Shown here: positions 52,113 through 60,961 of the stretch, piece by piece | Layout of the letters: every line of letters starts with the position of its first letter | Position numbering within the stretch: position 1 is the first letter of the stretch | Origin: Halobacillus mangrovi | GTDB taxonomy: Bacteria > Bacillota > Bacilli > Bacillales > Halobacillaceae | Length of the DNA: 64,000 nucleotides | NCBI RefSeq assembly: GCF_002097535.1 | Contig: NZ_CP020772.1 | Location: 558,001-622,000, forward strand | Direction: 5' to 3' | Notes under the pieces: model-generated | What the model was told of the DNA's origin: nothing | Database searches by the model: none | The model's input: only the letters and a program-made list of their open reading frames with translations | Position numbers and translations under genes: made by a program

Positions 52113-53445
52113 CTCGTACCCTCTCCTTCGGTATATGAATCCAGAACGTCGTGCCGAATCCTTCTTCACTCTCAATCGTCAACTCAGCTCCGTGTTCCTT
52201 CACCACACTTTTAACAAATGTCAATCCTACTCCTGGGTGGGATTTCGTGCTGTATCCCGTATTCCAGATTTTCTCAATATTCTCTTGGCTAATTCCATGG
52301 CCGTTGTCTTTCACGCCAATTAATATGCCAGGATGATCCATCTCAGTACAAATGGTTACTCTTGCATCCGCTTGTCCTTCTACAGCGTCACTGGCATTAT
52401 CAATCAGATTGACAAGCGCCCGTGTCATACGAATTTTATTAATATGAATTTCGATACGAGCATCGGCTTTAAGGTCAAACTCATAAATGGTGTCTGATTC
52501 GGATAGTTTATTAGCTCTTACATATTCAATAAAAGTTTTTAGCGTACACCAATTTTTCTTCTCATGGTACAAGATTTCTGAAACCATATCACTGGTGGAT
52601 TGGATGGAAGATGAGATTTTATTCGTATAATTAAGAATCTCTGGATCTTCTGTCTTCATTTGAATGAGAGAATTCAAGCCTTCCATCAGAGATAAGGGGG
52701 TTTTTAAGTCATGTACAAGGTGAAGAGCTTCACGTCCTGATCTTGACTCCACCATGTCGAGCCTTGCGATGTCTAAGTCCTGTCTCATCTTTCGTTTTTG
52801 TTCTGATACGGTTAAATAGATAGTGAGGACGAGGGCGTTAATGAACGAAACCCCACATAAGACAAGACTGTAAAAAGAAAGGGCTCCATTAAAGCCGAGC
52901 TGCTCGGCAATCAATTTAACCTCTGTGGATAAAGGGCCGCCTCCGAACCCGAATGCAGTGAGGAAGGCTACCGTGTCGAGCCATTGAAAACCAAATAACA
53001 GCTGTGTAAGGATAAAAGCTTTAAATAAAGGCCGCAACTGCCCTTTTCCTAGTAAATGTAAGATGGCTATAGACAATAACAAGAGTAAGGCAGGTCCGCC
53101 AAAATGATAGTTTAATACACTATAACCGTTTATGATGAGATAAACCAGAGGGATAACGGTCAAAGGGACAATAAATTTGACCCATCCCTTTCCAGTATGA
53201 GCACTCAGTTCATCCCCTAAAAGCAAAGCCCCTATATAGTGAGGGAAAGCTCTTATAGTGTTGAGAAGGACTAAAGCAAATGCTGCTAGCATTAACGTGG
53301 TGCCATCAGGTTCCATTCTGAGTTTTTCCATTAAGGATCCAAGCCCTGACAATTCCACAGTAAGCCAAAGGGGCATCGTTGCCCCAACAATAATTAAGGC
53401 TATATTAATCCAGAAGCCTTTAGATTGAATAATGCTGTGCTTCAT
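52093..53445 (-). CDS. Membrane sensor histidine kinase
   Basis: The 450-residue kinase has about six N-terminal membrane helices (residues 10-235) with little extracytoplasmic sequence. A phosphoacceptor region VHDLKTPLSLMEG (His about 257), N box (LIDNASDAVEG), G1 (VKDNGHGIS) and G2 (GVGLTFVKSVVKEHG) follow. The receptor part suggests sensing within the membrane or of its physical state, unlike the PAS-type CitA sensors usually paired with such regulators. GGGAG precedes the ATG at 53445. Confidence 0.83.
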   Translation of the reverse strand: MKHSIIQSKGFWINIALIIVGATMPLWLTVELSGLGSLMEKLRMEPDGTTLMLAAFALVLLNTIRAFPHYIGALLLGDELSAHTGKGWVKFIVPLTVIPLVYLIINGYSVLNYHFGGPALLLLLSIAILHLLGKGQLRPLFKAFILTQLLFGFQWLDTVAFLTAFGFGGGPLSTEVKLIAEQLGFNGALSFYSLVLCGVSFINALVLTIYLTVSEQKRKMRQDLDIARLDMVESRSGREALHLVHDLKTPLSLMEGLNSLIQMKTEDPEILNYTNKISSSIQSTSDMVSEILYHEKKNWCTLKTFIEYVRANKLSESDTIYEFDLKADARIEIHINKIRMTRALVNLIDNASDAVEGQADARVTICTEMDHPGILIGVKDNGHGISQENIEKIWNTGYSTKSHPGVGLTFVKSVVKEHGAELTIESEEGFGTTFWIHIPKERVRDENFDH

Positions 53446-53632
53446 TGAGTCTCCCACCTAACGACGATCAATCTTTCTTTTTATTCTAATACAGCTACCA
53501 GTATTTTTCGATTCTTTTTTACTTGAAACCGCTAAAAGTCTAATGGAAGAACAGGCAGCAAATGGGATGGATTTGGTCGTAATAGCTTGTATAATAGAGG
53601 AGTAGGACAATTTTTGATTTGAGGGTGCGAGT

Positions 53633-54238
53633 ATGATCTTAATTATCGATAATTATGATTCATTCACATATAATTTAGTTCAATATTTTAAACAGATGGA
53701 CAGCCATGTAGTCGTCTATAGACATGATAAAGTGACGGTAGCTCAAATAGAAGAAGCAGACCCGGCCCTTATCGTATTGTCTCCTGGACCTGGCAGCCCT
53801 GAAGAGACGGGGATCAGTAAAGAGGTCCTGGATGTCTTTCATCAGAAAATCCCGATGCTTGGCATTTGCTTAGGTCATCAGTTAATCGTGGATTATTTTG
53901 GAGGAAAAGTAGCAAAGGGCCACAGACCGATGCACGGCAAAGTCAGTTCCATCACACACGATGGGAAAACTGTATTCGAAGGAATGGATAGTCCGTTAAA
54001 TGTCACTCGTTATCATTCTCTTATTACACCTGATGAGAACCTTCCTTTATCACTCGAAGTCAGCGCACGTACATCAGATGGTGTCGTCATGGCTTTTCGC
54101 CACAAAAAGTTTCCGATAGAGGGCATTCAATTTCATCCAGAATCCATATTGACAGAGTATGGGTTTGAGATGCTGGAGAATGCGTACCGCAATGCTTTAG
54201 CTATTAGAAACAGGAAGTTAAGTGAGGTACTTGTATGA
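53633..54238 (+). CDS. pabA: Aminodeoxychorismate/anthranilate synthase glutamine amidotransferase subunit
   Basis: The 201-residue class I amidotransferase has IDNYDSFTYNLVQYF at the N-terminus, LSPGPGSPEETG, the catalytic Cys in GICLGHQ (about residue 79) and the His/Glu of QFHPES. It overlaps a PabB-type gene by four bases, so it should supply ammonia for 4-amino-4-deoxychorismate. As in B. subtilis, the subunit might also serve anthranilate synthase. No trp genes are nearby. Confidence 0.9.
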   Translation: MILIIDNYDSFTYNLVQYFKQMDSHVVVYRHDKVTVAQIEEADPALIVLSPGPGSPEETGISKEVLDVFHQKIPMLGICLGHQLIVDYFGGKVAKGHRPMHGKVSSITHDGKTVFEGMDSPLNVTRYHSLITPDENLPLSLEVSARTSDGVVMAFRHKKFPIEGIQFHPESILTEYGFEMLENAYRNALAIRNRKLSEVLV

Positions 54239-55974
54239 ATAATCCCTATCTATTATTTGAATTCAAAGATTCGGATGGAATACAAAAGTCAAAAGTGTTT
54301 ACTAAACCAGAGCAGGTGATAAAGGCAGTCACCCTGGAAGGAGTAGAAGAGGCTTTTCAGCGTGTAGAAAAATTTCTCGCCCGAGGGTTTTATGCTGCAG
54401 GCTACGTCTCCTATGAAGCTGCTCCAGCATTTGACTCTGCTTTTACTGTATCATCGAAAGCAGAGTGGCCTCTTGTGTGGTTTGGAATATTTAAAAGTCC
54501 CGAATCCTTCCAGGACCCTGGGCAATTAGGTACTTATGAAGTATCAGGTTGGCACGCCGATGGGGATTATCAGGAGTATGCAGACGGAATTAAGAAAATT
54601 AAACAAGCGATTGAACAAGGAAATACGTACCAGGTGAATTACACGACAAGACTTCAATCGACATTTCACGGGGATGATTTCGCGTTTTACAGACAGTTGG
54701 CAGATAATCAGAAATCATCATACAGCGCTTATTTAAACATGGGGGAATTTCGGCTATTGTCCGCTTCCCCTGAGTTGTTTTTCCGAATTGATGGAGATAC
54801 CATTACGACAAAACCCATGAAAGGGACAGCTAAAAGGGGAAGGTGGACAGCAGAGGACGAAGGGCAAAAGAAGCGGCTTTATTCATCTGATAAAGAACGC
54901 TCAGAAAACCTAATGATTGTAGACCTGCTCAGAAATGATCTTGGTAGAGTAGCTGTGCCGGGTTCTGTAAAAGTTCCTCGCTTATTCGAAATAGAAACAT
55001 ACCCTACCGTTCATCAGATGACCTCAACCATCACAGGAAAGCTCCCAAGCAACACATCGATGATGGAAGTGTTCCAGGCCCTTTTCCCATGCGGATCGAT
55101 TACTGGAGCTCCAAAAGTGAGGACAATGGAGTACATTGAAAAACTTGAACAATCGCCTCGGGAGGTTTATTGCGGTGCGATTGGTTATATGACACCTGAT
55201 CGCGAAGCTGTATTCAACGTCCCGATCCGAACCGTAATGATTAATCATGATTCAGGAAAAGCCATTTATGGAACAGGAGGAGGAGTGACGTGGGATTCTA
55301 CTTCCAAAGGAGAATACGAAGAAATTCATACAAAGGCTCGCCTCCTTACAGAGAAGAGACCAAACTTTGAGCTTTTGGAGACGATGAAGCTTATAAATGG
55401 AAATATCCCACTGCTTGAACGGCATTTAAGTAGAGTTGCTCTATCTGCCCGTTATTTCGAATATCCGCTTGATATTCAAAAGCTGCGTACAAAACTTTTA
55501 AAAATTGCTGCTGAATATGAGAGGGGATTATATAAGATACGGATGTTAATCGAACCGTCTGGAATGCCAAGCTTCGAAATGACGGCTATAACGCAAACCT
55601 TAGAAGAAGTCACCTGTTCCCTTGCAATAAAACCGATCGATGAAAGCAACCCTTTCTTTTATCATAAAACGACAAACAGGGAGATGTATCGCGAACACAA
55701 TGATCCTCAAGCGTTTGCAGTCTTATTGTGGAATTCAAAGGGGCAGCTTACGGAATTCACTATGGCAAACCTTGTTGTCAAAGAAGGAGAGGGTTACTAC
55801 ACGCCCCCTGTGGAATCAGGTTTACTCGCAGGTACCTTTCGAGAAAAGCTGATAGAAGAGGGAAGGATTCAAGAGAAGGTTTTGTATAAAAAAGATCTCG
55901 ATCATTTTAATGAAATTTGGATGGTTAATGGTGTAAGGGGATGGGTGAGAGTTAAGATGGCCCGTCACTTATAG
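54235..55974 (+). CDS. pabB: Fused aminodeoxychorismate synthase component I / aminodeoxychorismate lyase (PabB-PabC)
   Basis: The 579-residue protein has a chorismate-binding domain to about residue 375 with KPMKGTAKRG, SENLMIVDLLRNDLGR, VHQMTSTITG, LFPCGSITGAPKVRTME and GAIGYM. The Lys in PMKGT is the PabB-type residue; TrpE has Ala there. Residues about 380-579 form a class IV PLP lyase domain (NPFFYHKTTNREMY with the likely cofactor Lys, and LTEFTMANLVV). The chain therefore takes chorismate plus ammonia to p-aminobenzoate for folate. In B. subtilis the parts are separate genes. Confidence 0.88.
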   Translation: MNNPYLLFEFKDSDGIQKSKVFTKPEQVIKAVTLEGVEEAFQRVEKFLARGFYAAGYVSYEAAPAFDSAFTVSSKAEWPLVWFGIFKSPESFQDPGQLGTYEVSGWHADGDYQEYADGIKKIKQAIEQGNTYQVNYTTRLQSTFHGDDFAFYRQLADNQKSSYSAYLNMGEFRLLSASPELFFRIDGDTITTKPMKGTAKRGRWTAEDEGQKKRLYSSDKERSENLMIVDLLRNDLGRVAVPGSVKVPRLFEIETYPTVHQMTSTITGKLPSNTSMMEVFQALFPCGSITGAPKVRTMEYIEKLEQSPREVYCGAIGYMTPDREAVFNVPIRTVMINHDSGKAIYGTGGGVTWDSTSKGEYEEIHTKARLLTEKRPNFELLETMKLINGNIPLLERHLSRVALSARYFEYPLDIQKLRTKLLKIAAEYERGLYKIRMLIEPSGMPSFEMTAITQTLEEVTCSLAIKPIDESNPFFYHKTTNREMYREHNDPQAFAVLLWNSKGQLTEFTMANLVVKEGEGYYTPPVESGLLAGTFREKLIEEGRIQEKVLYKKDLDHFNEIWMVNGVRGWVRVKMARHL

Positions 55975-55995
55975 AAGATTAAAGGAGATGTAGAC

Positions 55996-56364
55996 ATGAA
56001 GAACGTTGTATTTTACGATGCCCAATGCCCCTTCTGCTTTCAAGTGAAAAGGATATTTCGTAAATTTGATTGGCTCAACCAAGTGAAGTGGGTGTCTGTT
56101 CAGGAAGTGGAGAAGTCCGGGAAGTATTCATATCTTGAAGGACGTAACACCTTAGATGAAATACACATGCTTACGAAGGAAGGGGAGATCAAGCAAGGGT
56201 TTGCTACCATTCGTTACCTTTTGCTCGTTCTTCCTCCGGTTTCGATTCTAGGTCTGATTTTGTATCTGCCAGGAATGAATCGAATGGGCTCTCCTTTATA
56301 CCGGTGGTTTTCCAGCCGCCGTTATCAGTGGTTTGGACGCTATGAGATCCCGAGATACGCATAA
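55996..56364 (+). CDS. DCC (DUF393) thiol-disulfide-oxidoreductase-like protein
   Basis: The 122-residue protein has the family motif DAQCPFC near the N-terminus (DxxCPxC) and GFATIRYLLLVLP in the middle, with a basic aromatic end. Biochemical role is not established for the family. AAAGGAGATG precedes the ATG; it lies 21 bases after the PabBC gene and may be in its operon. Confidence 0.75.
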   Translation: MKNVVFYDAQCPFCFQVKRIFRKFDWLNQVKWVSVQEVEKSGKYSYLEGRNTLDEIHMLTKEGEIKQGFATIRYLLLVLPPVSILGLILYLPGMNRMGSPLYRWFSSRRYQWFGRYEIPRYA

Positions 56365-56391
56365 AAAAGATCTCCGGTCGGAGATCTTTTT
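56363..56391. terminator. Bidirectional terminator
   Basis: AAAAAGATCTCC and GGAGATCTTTTT form a perfect stem around a four-base loop, between convergent genes. Confidence 0.88.
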
Positions 56392-56554
56392 ATTTTTTCT
56401 TCTTTTTTTTATTGAAGCTATATGTCCCTAAAATGATAACAATGACTCCAAAAATAAGCGCTTGCCAACTATCATTTACAAGTCCCTGATAGAGTCCGTT
56501 TGCTATGAAAAGAATACTTAAAAAAATAAAAATGAGCAGGGAAATCTTATTCAT
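56390..56554 (-). CDS. Small membrane protein with lysine tail
   Basis: The 54-residue protein has two hydrophobic segments (LLIFIFLSILFIANGLY and ALIFGVIVIILGTYSF) and ends in six lysines. AAAGGAG eight bases upstream supports the ATG at 56554; a longer in-frame extension lacks a site. Function unknown. Confidence 0.65.
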   Translation of the reverse strand: MNKISLLIFIFLSILFIANGLYQGLVNDSWQALIFGVIVIILGTYSFNKKKKKK

Positions 56555-56708
56555 CTTTAAATCTCCTTTTTCTGTCTTTAATTCGCAATAAGAACTGGGG
56601 TAATTAAAAGAGGAAGAATCAGTAGCTTTTTTAACACACCCTCTTCTTTCGTATTCTAGTGTTGGCATGCCTGATGTGTACTAGTCACCACCTAAGCGAT
56701 ACAGTGGG

Positions 56709-56885
56709 TTACGTTACATATAAAAATGACATAACAAAAAATGAAAAGGATGCTCCTTCTATAAGAATAATGACGGCCCAGGCAATGACCATGAAAGCTG
56801 ATGTCACCATCCATGCAGAGGATTTAGCAAGAAAACGTGGATCGTTGCGTCTCTCACGAATTACATTTTTCATAAAGCCCTTCAT
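56709..56885 (-). CDS. Small membrane protein (54-58 residues)
   Basis: The minus-strand frame from 56885 (or from a second ATG at 56873, preceded by AAGGG) encodes a basic N-terminus (NVIRERRNDPRFLAKSSAW) and a hydrophobic segment (MVTSAFMVIAWAVIILIEGA) followed by SFFVMSFLY. Coding-like composition and a clean stop support it. No family recognised. It is divergent from the RsbR-like gene. Confidence 0.5.
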   Translation of the reverse strand: MKGFMKNVIRERRNDPRFLAKSSAWMVTSAFMVIAWAVIILIEGASFSFFVMSFLYVT

Positions 56886-56895
56886 TTAGCTTAAC

Positions 56896-56971
56896 GTAAA
56901 GTTTACTTTACCAATAATGTGTCGTTCAACACATTATTTCTTAAAATGGAAATGGACAGGTAAACATTTTA
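56896..56971. promoter_or_regulatory. Palindrome cluster upstream of the RsbR-like gene
   Basis: GTAAAG-TTTA-CTTTAC (56896-56911) is followed by a ten-bp perfect inverted repeat AATAATGTGT / ACACATTATT with loop CGTTCA (56913-56938). GTAAA-CAT-TTTAC follows at about 56960-56972. They lie between the small membrane protein and the RsbR-like gene and suggest regulator binding or a leader structure. Confidence 0.5.
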
Positions 56972-57026
56972 CAAAACAGTAAAGCCCCTTTATTATATAA
57001 GTATAATAAATACGAGGAGAGCGGCT

Positions 57027-57857
57027 ATGAGTATTTCATACACCTATATTGGTGAAAAAATTACTGAAAGTAAAGAAGAGCTGGCATTGATTTTGACTGA
57101 ATTGGAGAAGAAAGAGGAATCGGGTGAATTAAGTGTTCGGCTGAAAGAAAAAAGGTTGGAGTTGCTGAACTTTATTTCTGAAGGTCTCCTGAATAAAGGG
57201 ACTTATCGTGTAGAGAGCTTGGAGCAATGGATCTCAGAGACCGGAGAAATAGGATGGGAAGAAGGAGTTTCGCTTCAATACCTTCAGACATCCATCAATT
57301 TTGTGAAAAATGCAATCTGGTACATATTCGAAGAGGATCGACTGAACCAATCGTTCTCTTCTGCTACGATTCTTTACGTGATTAAAACCATCTCACCTTT
57401 ATTTGATACGGTTACATCGAAGCTTAGCGACGTTTACATTAAACATCACCAGGAAGATTGGGAAAAGGCTCAGGAGGTAGTAGAGGAGCTCTCAGTTCCG
57501 GTTGTCCCGATAACGAAGGGGATTGCTGTTTTACCGCTCATTGGAGAGATTGATTCTGATCGTGCCCAATTAGTCATGGAAACATCTTTGCAGCAAAGTA
57601 CAGAACTGGACTTGAGTCATTTGTTTATTGATATCTCTGGAGTTCCTGTTATTGATACAGTGGTTGCTCATAATATTTATCAGGTAGTCCATGCTCTTGA
57701 ATTAGTAGGAGTAAAAACGACCATGACCGGTATTCGTCCGGAAATTGCGCGCTCTGTGGTAGGGATGGGAATGAAATTTACTCAGATTTCAACTAAAGCC
57801 AGTTTGCATCAGGCTCTAGATGACATTGGACTTGTAAAAGAATTAAATGAATATTAG
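57027..57857 (+). CDS. RsbR-type stressosome protein (STAS domain co-antagonist)
   Basis: The 276-residue protein has a helical N-terminal half (residues 1-150, the sensory globin-like module of RsbR paralogues) and a C-terminal STAS domain from about 158 (VPVVPITKGIAVLPLIGEID). The two phosphorylation positions of RsbRA correspond to Ser 177 (GEIDSDRA, Thr in RsbRA) and Thr 211 (VPVIDTVVAH). GIRPEIARSVVGMGM is typical. It should join the stressosome feeding the sigma-B pathway; rsbS/rsbT are not here. CGAGGAGAG precedes the ATG. Confidence 0.85.
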   Translation: MSISYTYIGEKITESKEELALILTELEKKEESGELSVRLKEKRLELLNFISEGLLNKGTYRVESLEQWISETGEIGWEEGVSLQYLQTSINFVKNAIWYIFEEDRLNQSFSSATILYVIKTISPLFDTVTSKLSDVYIKHHQEDWEKAQEVVEELSVPVVPITKGIAVLPLIGEIDSDRAQLVMETSLQQSTELDLSHLFIDISGVPVIDTVVAHNIYQVVHALELVGVKTTMTGIRPEIARSVVGMGMKFTQISTKASLHQALDDIGLVKELNEY

Positions 57858-57862
57858 TATTC

Positions 57863-57892
57863 AGAAAAGGGCCTCGTGACGAGACCCTTTTC
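57863..57892. terminator. Bidirectional terminator
   Basis: GAAAAGGGCCTCG and CGAGACCCTTTTC pair with one bulge around TGA, between convergent genes. Confidence 0.85.
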
Positions 57893-57907
57893 TTTATGAT
57901 TCCCTTA

Positions 57908-58918
57908 TTATGAGGAGTGAGACGGCTCTGCTACCTTGACGAGCTGCTTTCCTAAATTGGAACCCTCGAACAAGCCGAAGAAAGCATCTGGTATATTTTC
58001 AAATCCTTCTACAACCGTTTCTTCATAAGTAAGTCTTCCTTCTTTCAACCATTTAGAAAGCTCATCGAATCCTTCTTTAAAGCGATCTTGATAGTCACCG
58101 ACCGTAAATCCTTTAATCAATGCGCTGGATTTGATTAAATGCATCTGCATTCTTGGTCCTTGGTCATTTGGTACATTGTAGGAAGCGATTGCACCGCACT
58201 GAGTAATTCGAGCGAACTTATTCAGTTGAGGATACACGGCATCAGAGATGTCTCCGCCCACGTTGTCAAAATAAACATCAATGCCATCTGGGCATGCCTT
58301 CTGGAGCGCTTCGTACACATTTTCTTTTTTATAGTTGATGGTTTCATCAACGCCAAGCTCATCTTTCAAGTAGCTGGTTTTCTCATCAGAACCAGCAATG
58401 CCGACAACGCGGCAGCCTACGATTTTTCCAATCTGTACAACGGTAGTTCCTACAGCACCAGCAGCTCCAGAAACAACAATCGTTTCTCCTTCTTTAGGCT
58501 GTCCGATATCCATCAAGCCAAAGTAAGCGGTTAGTCCAGGCATACCCAGGACTCCTAAAGAAGTTGTGACCGGTCCGAGACTCGGGTCGATTTTTCGAAG
58601 AGAATCAGCTTTTGCTACAGCATATTCCTTCCAAGGAAGCATACCTGTAATGATATCACCTTCAGAAAGATGAGAGGCTTTTGAATGTGTGACCTCTGCT
58701 ATAGCACCGCCTTCGATCGGTGCGTTCAGTTCAAAAGGAGCAATATAAGACTTCGTGTCATTCATCCGCCCTCTCATATAAGGGTCGACGGATACATAAA
58801 GCATTTTGACTAGTACTTCCCCTTCACCAGGTTCTGGCTTTTCGCTTTCTACCATTTCAAAATGTTCATGGGTAGGTGCAGCTTCTGGTCGTTTTACGAG
58901 ATGTATTTCATGATTCAT
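57908..58918 (-). CDS. NADP-dependent medium-chain reductase, CurA/YfmJ-like
   Basis: The 336-residue protein is a zinc-free medium-chain dehydrogenase/reductase. DPYMRGRMND near residue 47 is typical of the leukotriene B4 dehydrogenase/CurA group, and GAAGAVGTTVVQIGK near 155 is the Rossmann motif. FDNVGGDISDAV and QCGAIASYN follow. It probably reduces alpha,beta-unsaturated carbonyl compounds. AAAGGAG precedes the ATG. Confidence 0.85.
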   Translation of the reverse strand: MNHEIHLVKRPEAAPTHEHFEMVESEKPEPGEGEVLVKMLYVSVDPYMRGRMNDTKSYIAPFELNAPIEGGAIAEVTHSKASHLSEGDIITGMLPWKEYAVAKADSLRKIDPSLGPVTTSLGVLGMPGLTAYFGLMDIGQPKEGETIVVSGAAGAVGTTVVQIGKIVGCRVVGIAGSDEKTSYLKDELGVDETINYKKENVYEALQKACPDGIDVYFDNVGGDISDAVYPQLNKFARITQCGAIASYNVPNDQGPRMQMHLIKSSALIKGFTVGDYQDRFKEGFDELSKWLKEGRLTYEETVVEGFENIPDAFFGLFEGSNLGKQLVKVAEPSHSS

Positions 58919-59054
58919 CTACAAAACTCCTTTCTGAAATCTATCCCTATTGTATCTTGGAATAGGGGGAAGATGGAATTGATTTGATTACCAAACAAGT
59001 TTTGGATGCGTTACTATAGATATAATGAGGAGTACGCAGGGAGGAATTGTTGTT

Positions 59055-59789
59055 TTGAAGAAAGAAAGATTATATGAAAAGGTAAAATTCGTTGAAGGAG
59101 AGAATTTTGTAACGGTTGAAGACACTCATCAGTTATCGTCTGATGAAGTTCTAATGTTAGCTGAAGAACTAGTAAAGGATGAGCGTATCCAGAAAGTAGA
59201 TCATTTAACGATACTGTTAGAGGATTCTTTGGCCGCACAAGTGGGTAATCGCCTTGAAAACCTTCAATTCAAACTCCGCGATCAGAGTGTTTTTGTCCGA
59301 TGTGATTTGCAGCAGGTAGAACCTGAGGAAGCCTTTGTTTTAAAATCGTTACATGAAGTCTCTTCTGAACAGTTCAAAAACATTTGGGGAAAGGCTATGG
59401 AAGGTTCACTCAACGCTGCTTCCTACTTGGATATGGATGAACAGATGAAAAGTGTTGAAAAAGAACTCGGGCCATCCTATAAGGATTCATGTTGTATCGC
59501 CTTTGAACAGGGAAAGCCGATAGGCGTTGTTATGCCGCACATTGAACCTGGAACAGAGGGAGAGGGCCGTATTTTTTATTTTGGGCTGATTCCTGAGGAG
59601 CGTGGAAAAGGAAAAAGCTCTGCTTTATATCGTCAAGGCTTGTTTCTATTAAAAAAGAAATTTGGAGCTTTCTACAGCATTGGAGCAACGAGCGTCAAAA
59701 ATGTGCCGATGCAGAAAGTATTTGAAAATAATCAATGCACCATCATAGATCGTGTGAAAGTATATAGTCGGAAGATTGGAGGGAAGTAG
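59055..59789 (+). CDS. GNAT-family N-acetyltransferase
   Basis: The 244-residue protein has an uncharacterised N-terminal half and a C-terminal GNAT domain with the acetyl-CoA motif FGLIPEERGKGKSSALYRQG (R-G-K-G). GATSVKNVPMQKVFENNQC lies near the end. GGGAGG at 59039-59044 favours the TTG at 59055 over an in-frame ATG at 59025. TATAAT at 59021-59026 may be its -10. It overlaps the region just before the hydrolase start, so the two are probably one operon. Confidence 0.72.
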   Translation: MKKERLYEKVKFVEGENFVTVEDTHQLSSDEVLMLAEELVKDERIQKVDHLTILLEDSLAAQVGNRLENLQFKLRDQSVFVRCDLQQVEPEEAFVLKSLHEVSSEQFKNIWGKAMEGSLNAASYLDMDEQMKSVEKELGPSYKDSCCIAFEQGKPIGVVMPHIEPGTEGEGRIFYFGLIPEERGKGKSSALYRQGLFLLKKKFGAFYSIGATSVKNVPMQKVFENNQCTIIDRVKVYSRKIGGK

Positions 59790-59790
59790 G

Positions 59791-60498
59791 TTGCAGTTAC
59801 ATACGTCTATCAAAGGTGAAGGAGACCCCATCGTCTTTTTACATACGGGACTTCAAACAGGACAGACAGACTTTCAATATCAATCGGAGTATTTCAGTAA
59901 TAATTATCAAATACTATTACCTGATCTTAGAGGTCACGGCAATTCCTTCAGCGATGATTTCAGCCATTTTTTTGAGGATTCAGCTAAAGATTTAGAAGAA
60001 ACCTTAAATGTTTACAATATTGACTCCGTACACTTGGCAGGATGCTCGCTTGGGGCCCTTGTCGGGATCTTTTTTGCTCAACGCTATCCAAGCAGGGTGA
60101 AAAGTCTGTGCCTGTCAGGAGTCTTGCCTGAAAAGCCTGCAAACTGGAGGTACATGCACAGACAAGAGGTGGAGAGGCAGCGGCGGCTGCTCAGGAACGA
60201 AGAACAGGTTCATTATTTTAACCAATTACATAATACAAATTGGCGAGAATTCATTTATTTGGCCCGAGATGAGGAATGGTATCCTTTTGAACAAACAAGG
60301 GCCATAAAGGAATTGCAGGTTCCTATCTTATACTTAACAGGAGAAAACAATTCACATGAATTAAAAGGAGCCTCGATTTATGGTGAATGTGAACACGTCC
60401 ATGTGGCTCTTTTACCATTCGCCGGTCACTTAGTCCATCAAGATCAGCCCGAGCTTTATACATTCATACTAGAGCAATTTATAAAAAGACACACATAA
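59791..60498 (+). CDS. Alpha/beta hydrolase
   Basis: The 235-residue protein has IVFLHTGLQTG, LLPDLRGHGNS, the nucleophile elbow GCSLGALVGI near residue 92 and a C-terminal GHLVHQDQPE with the catalytic His. GGAGGG at 59778-59783 favours the TTG at 59791, one base after the acetyltransferase stop. Substrate unknown. Confidence 0.78.
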   Translation: MQLHTSIKGEGDPIVFLHTGLQTGQTDFQYQSEYFSNNYQILLPDLRGHGNSFSDDFSHFFEDSAKDLEETLNVYNIDSVHLAGCSLGALVGIFFAQRYPSRVKSLCLSGVLPEKPANWRYMHRQEVERQRRLLRNEEQVHYFNQLHNTNWREFIYLARDEEWYPFEQTRAIKELQVPILYLTGENNSHELKGASIYGECEHVHVALLPFAGHLVHQDQPELYTFILEQFIKRHT

Positions 60499-60535
60499 AA
60501 AGACGCGTCCCTAATCATGAGGACGCGTCTTTACA
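60499..60535. terminator. Bidirectional terminator
   Basis: AAAGACGCGTCC and GGACGCGTCTTT form a perfect 12-bp stem between convergent genes. Confidence 0.85.
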
Positions 60536-60536
60536 G

Positions 60537-60905
60537 TTAGACTTGATTGGCAGCTTTTAATTCTTGATACTCTTCATCTGTAAAGGCCCTTGACCTTGAT
60601 AAAAACCTCTTTCCTTCAACCCCTTCCAAGGAGAACATCCCACCTCGGCCATCAACGACATCAATGATCAACTGAGTATGCTTCCAATAGTCATACTGTT
60701 TTTTATTGATGTAGAAAGGGGTTTGACCGATTTCTCCAAGTAAAACATCCTGACTGCCGATCAGCAGGTCTCCCTCTTGATAACACATAGGAGAACTGCC
60801 ATCACAACAGCCGCCCGATTGGTGAAACATGAGGGGGCCGTGTTTTTCCCTTAATTTTTCGATTAAATCGAGCGCGGCATCCGTAGCGGTTACACGTTCG
60901 ACCAT
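60537..60905 (-). CDS. DUF779 family protein
   Basis: The 122-residue protein matches the small family that accompanies acetaldehyde-type aldehyde dehydrogenases. GPLMFHQSGGCCDGSSPMCY carries several Cys that could bind metal, and IDVVDGRGGMFSLEGVEGKRF is conserved. GAGGAG lies nine bases before the ATG at 60905; an ATG at 60914 is too close. It follows the dehydrogenase gene by 56 bases on the same strand. Confidence 0.8.
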   Translation of the reverse strand: MVERVTATDAALDLIEKLREKHGPLMFHQSGGCCDGSSPMCYQEGDLLIGSQDVLLGEIGQTPFYINKKQYDYWKHTQLIIDVVDGRGGMFSLEGVEGKRFLSRSRAFTDEEYQELKAANQV

Positions 60906-60961
60906 TTTATTCATCTCCTCACTTAATGTTGTATTTCTTTGAAGAGAGAGGACATTGACGA

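Noticed and set aside
54235..55974. Anthranilate synthase TrpE
   Set aside because: The PMKGT lysine and the fused class IV PLP lyase domain indicate p-aminobenzoate synthesis.
56659..56889. Plus-strand reading frame rich in Met, Thr and Lys
   Set aside because: It is antisense to the hydrophobic minus-strand small protein, which has the better start, stop and composition.
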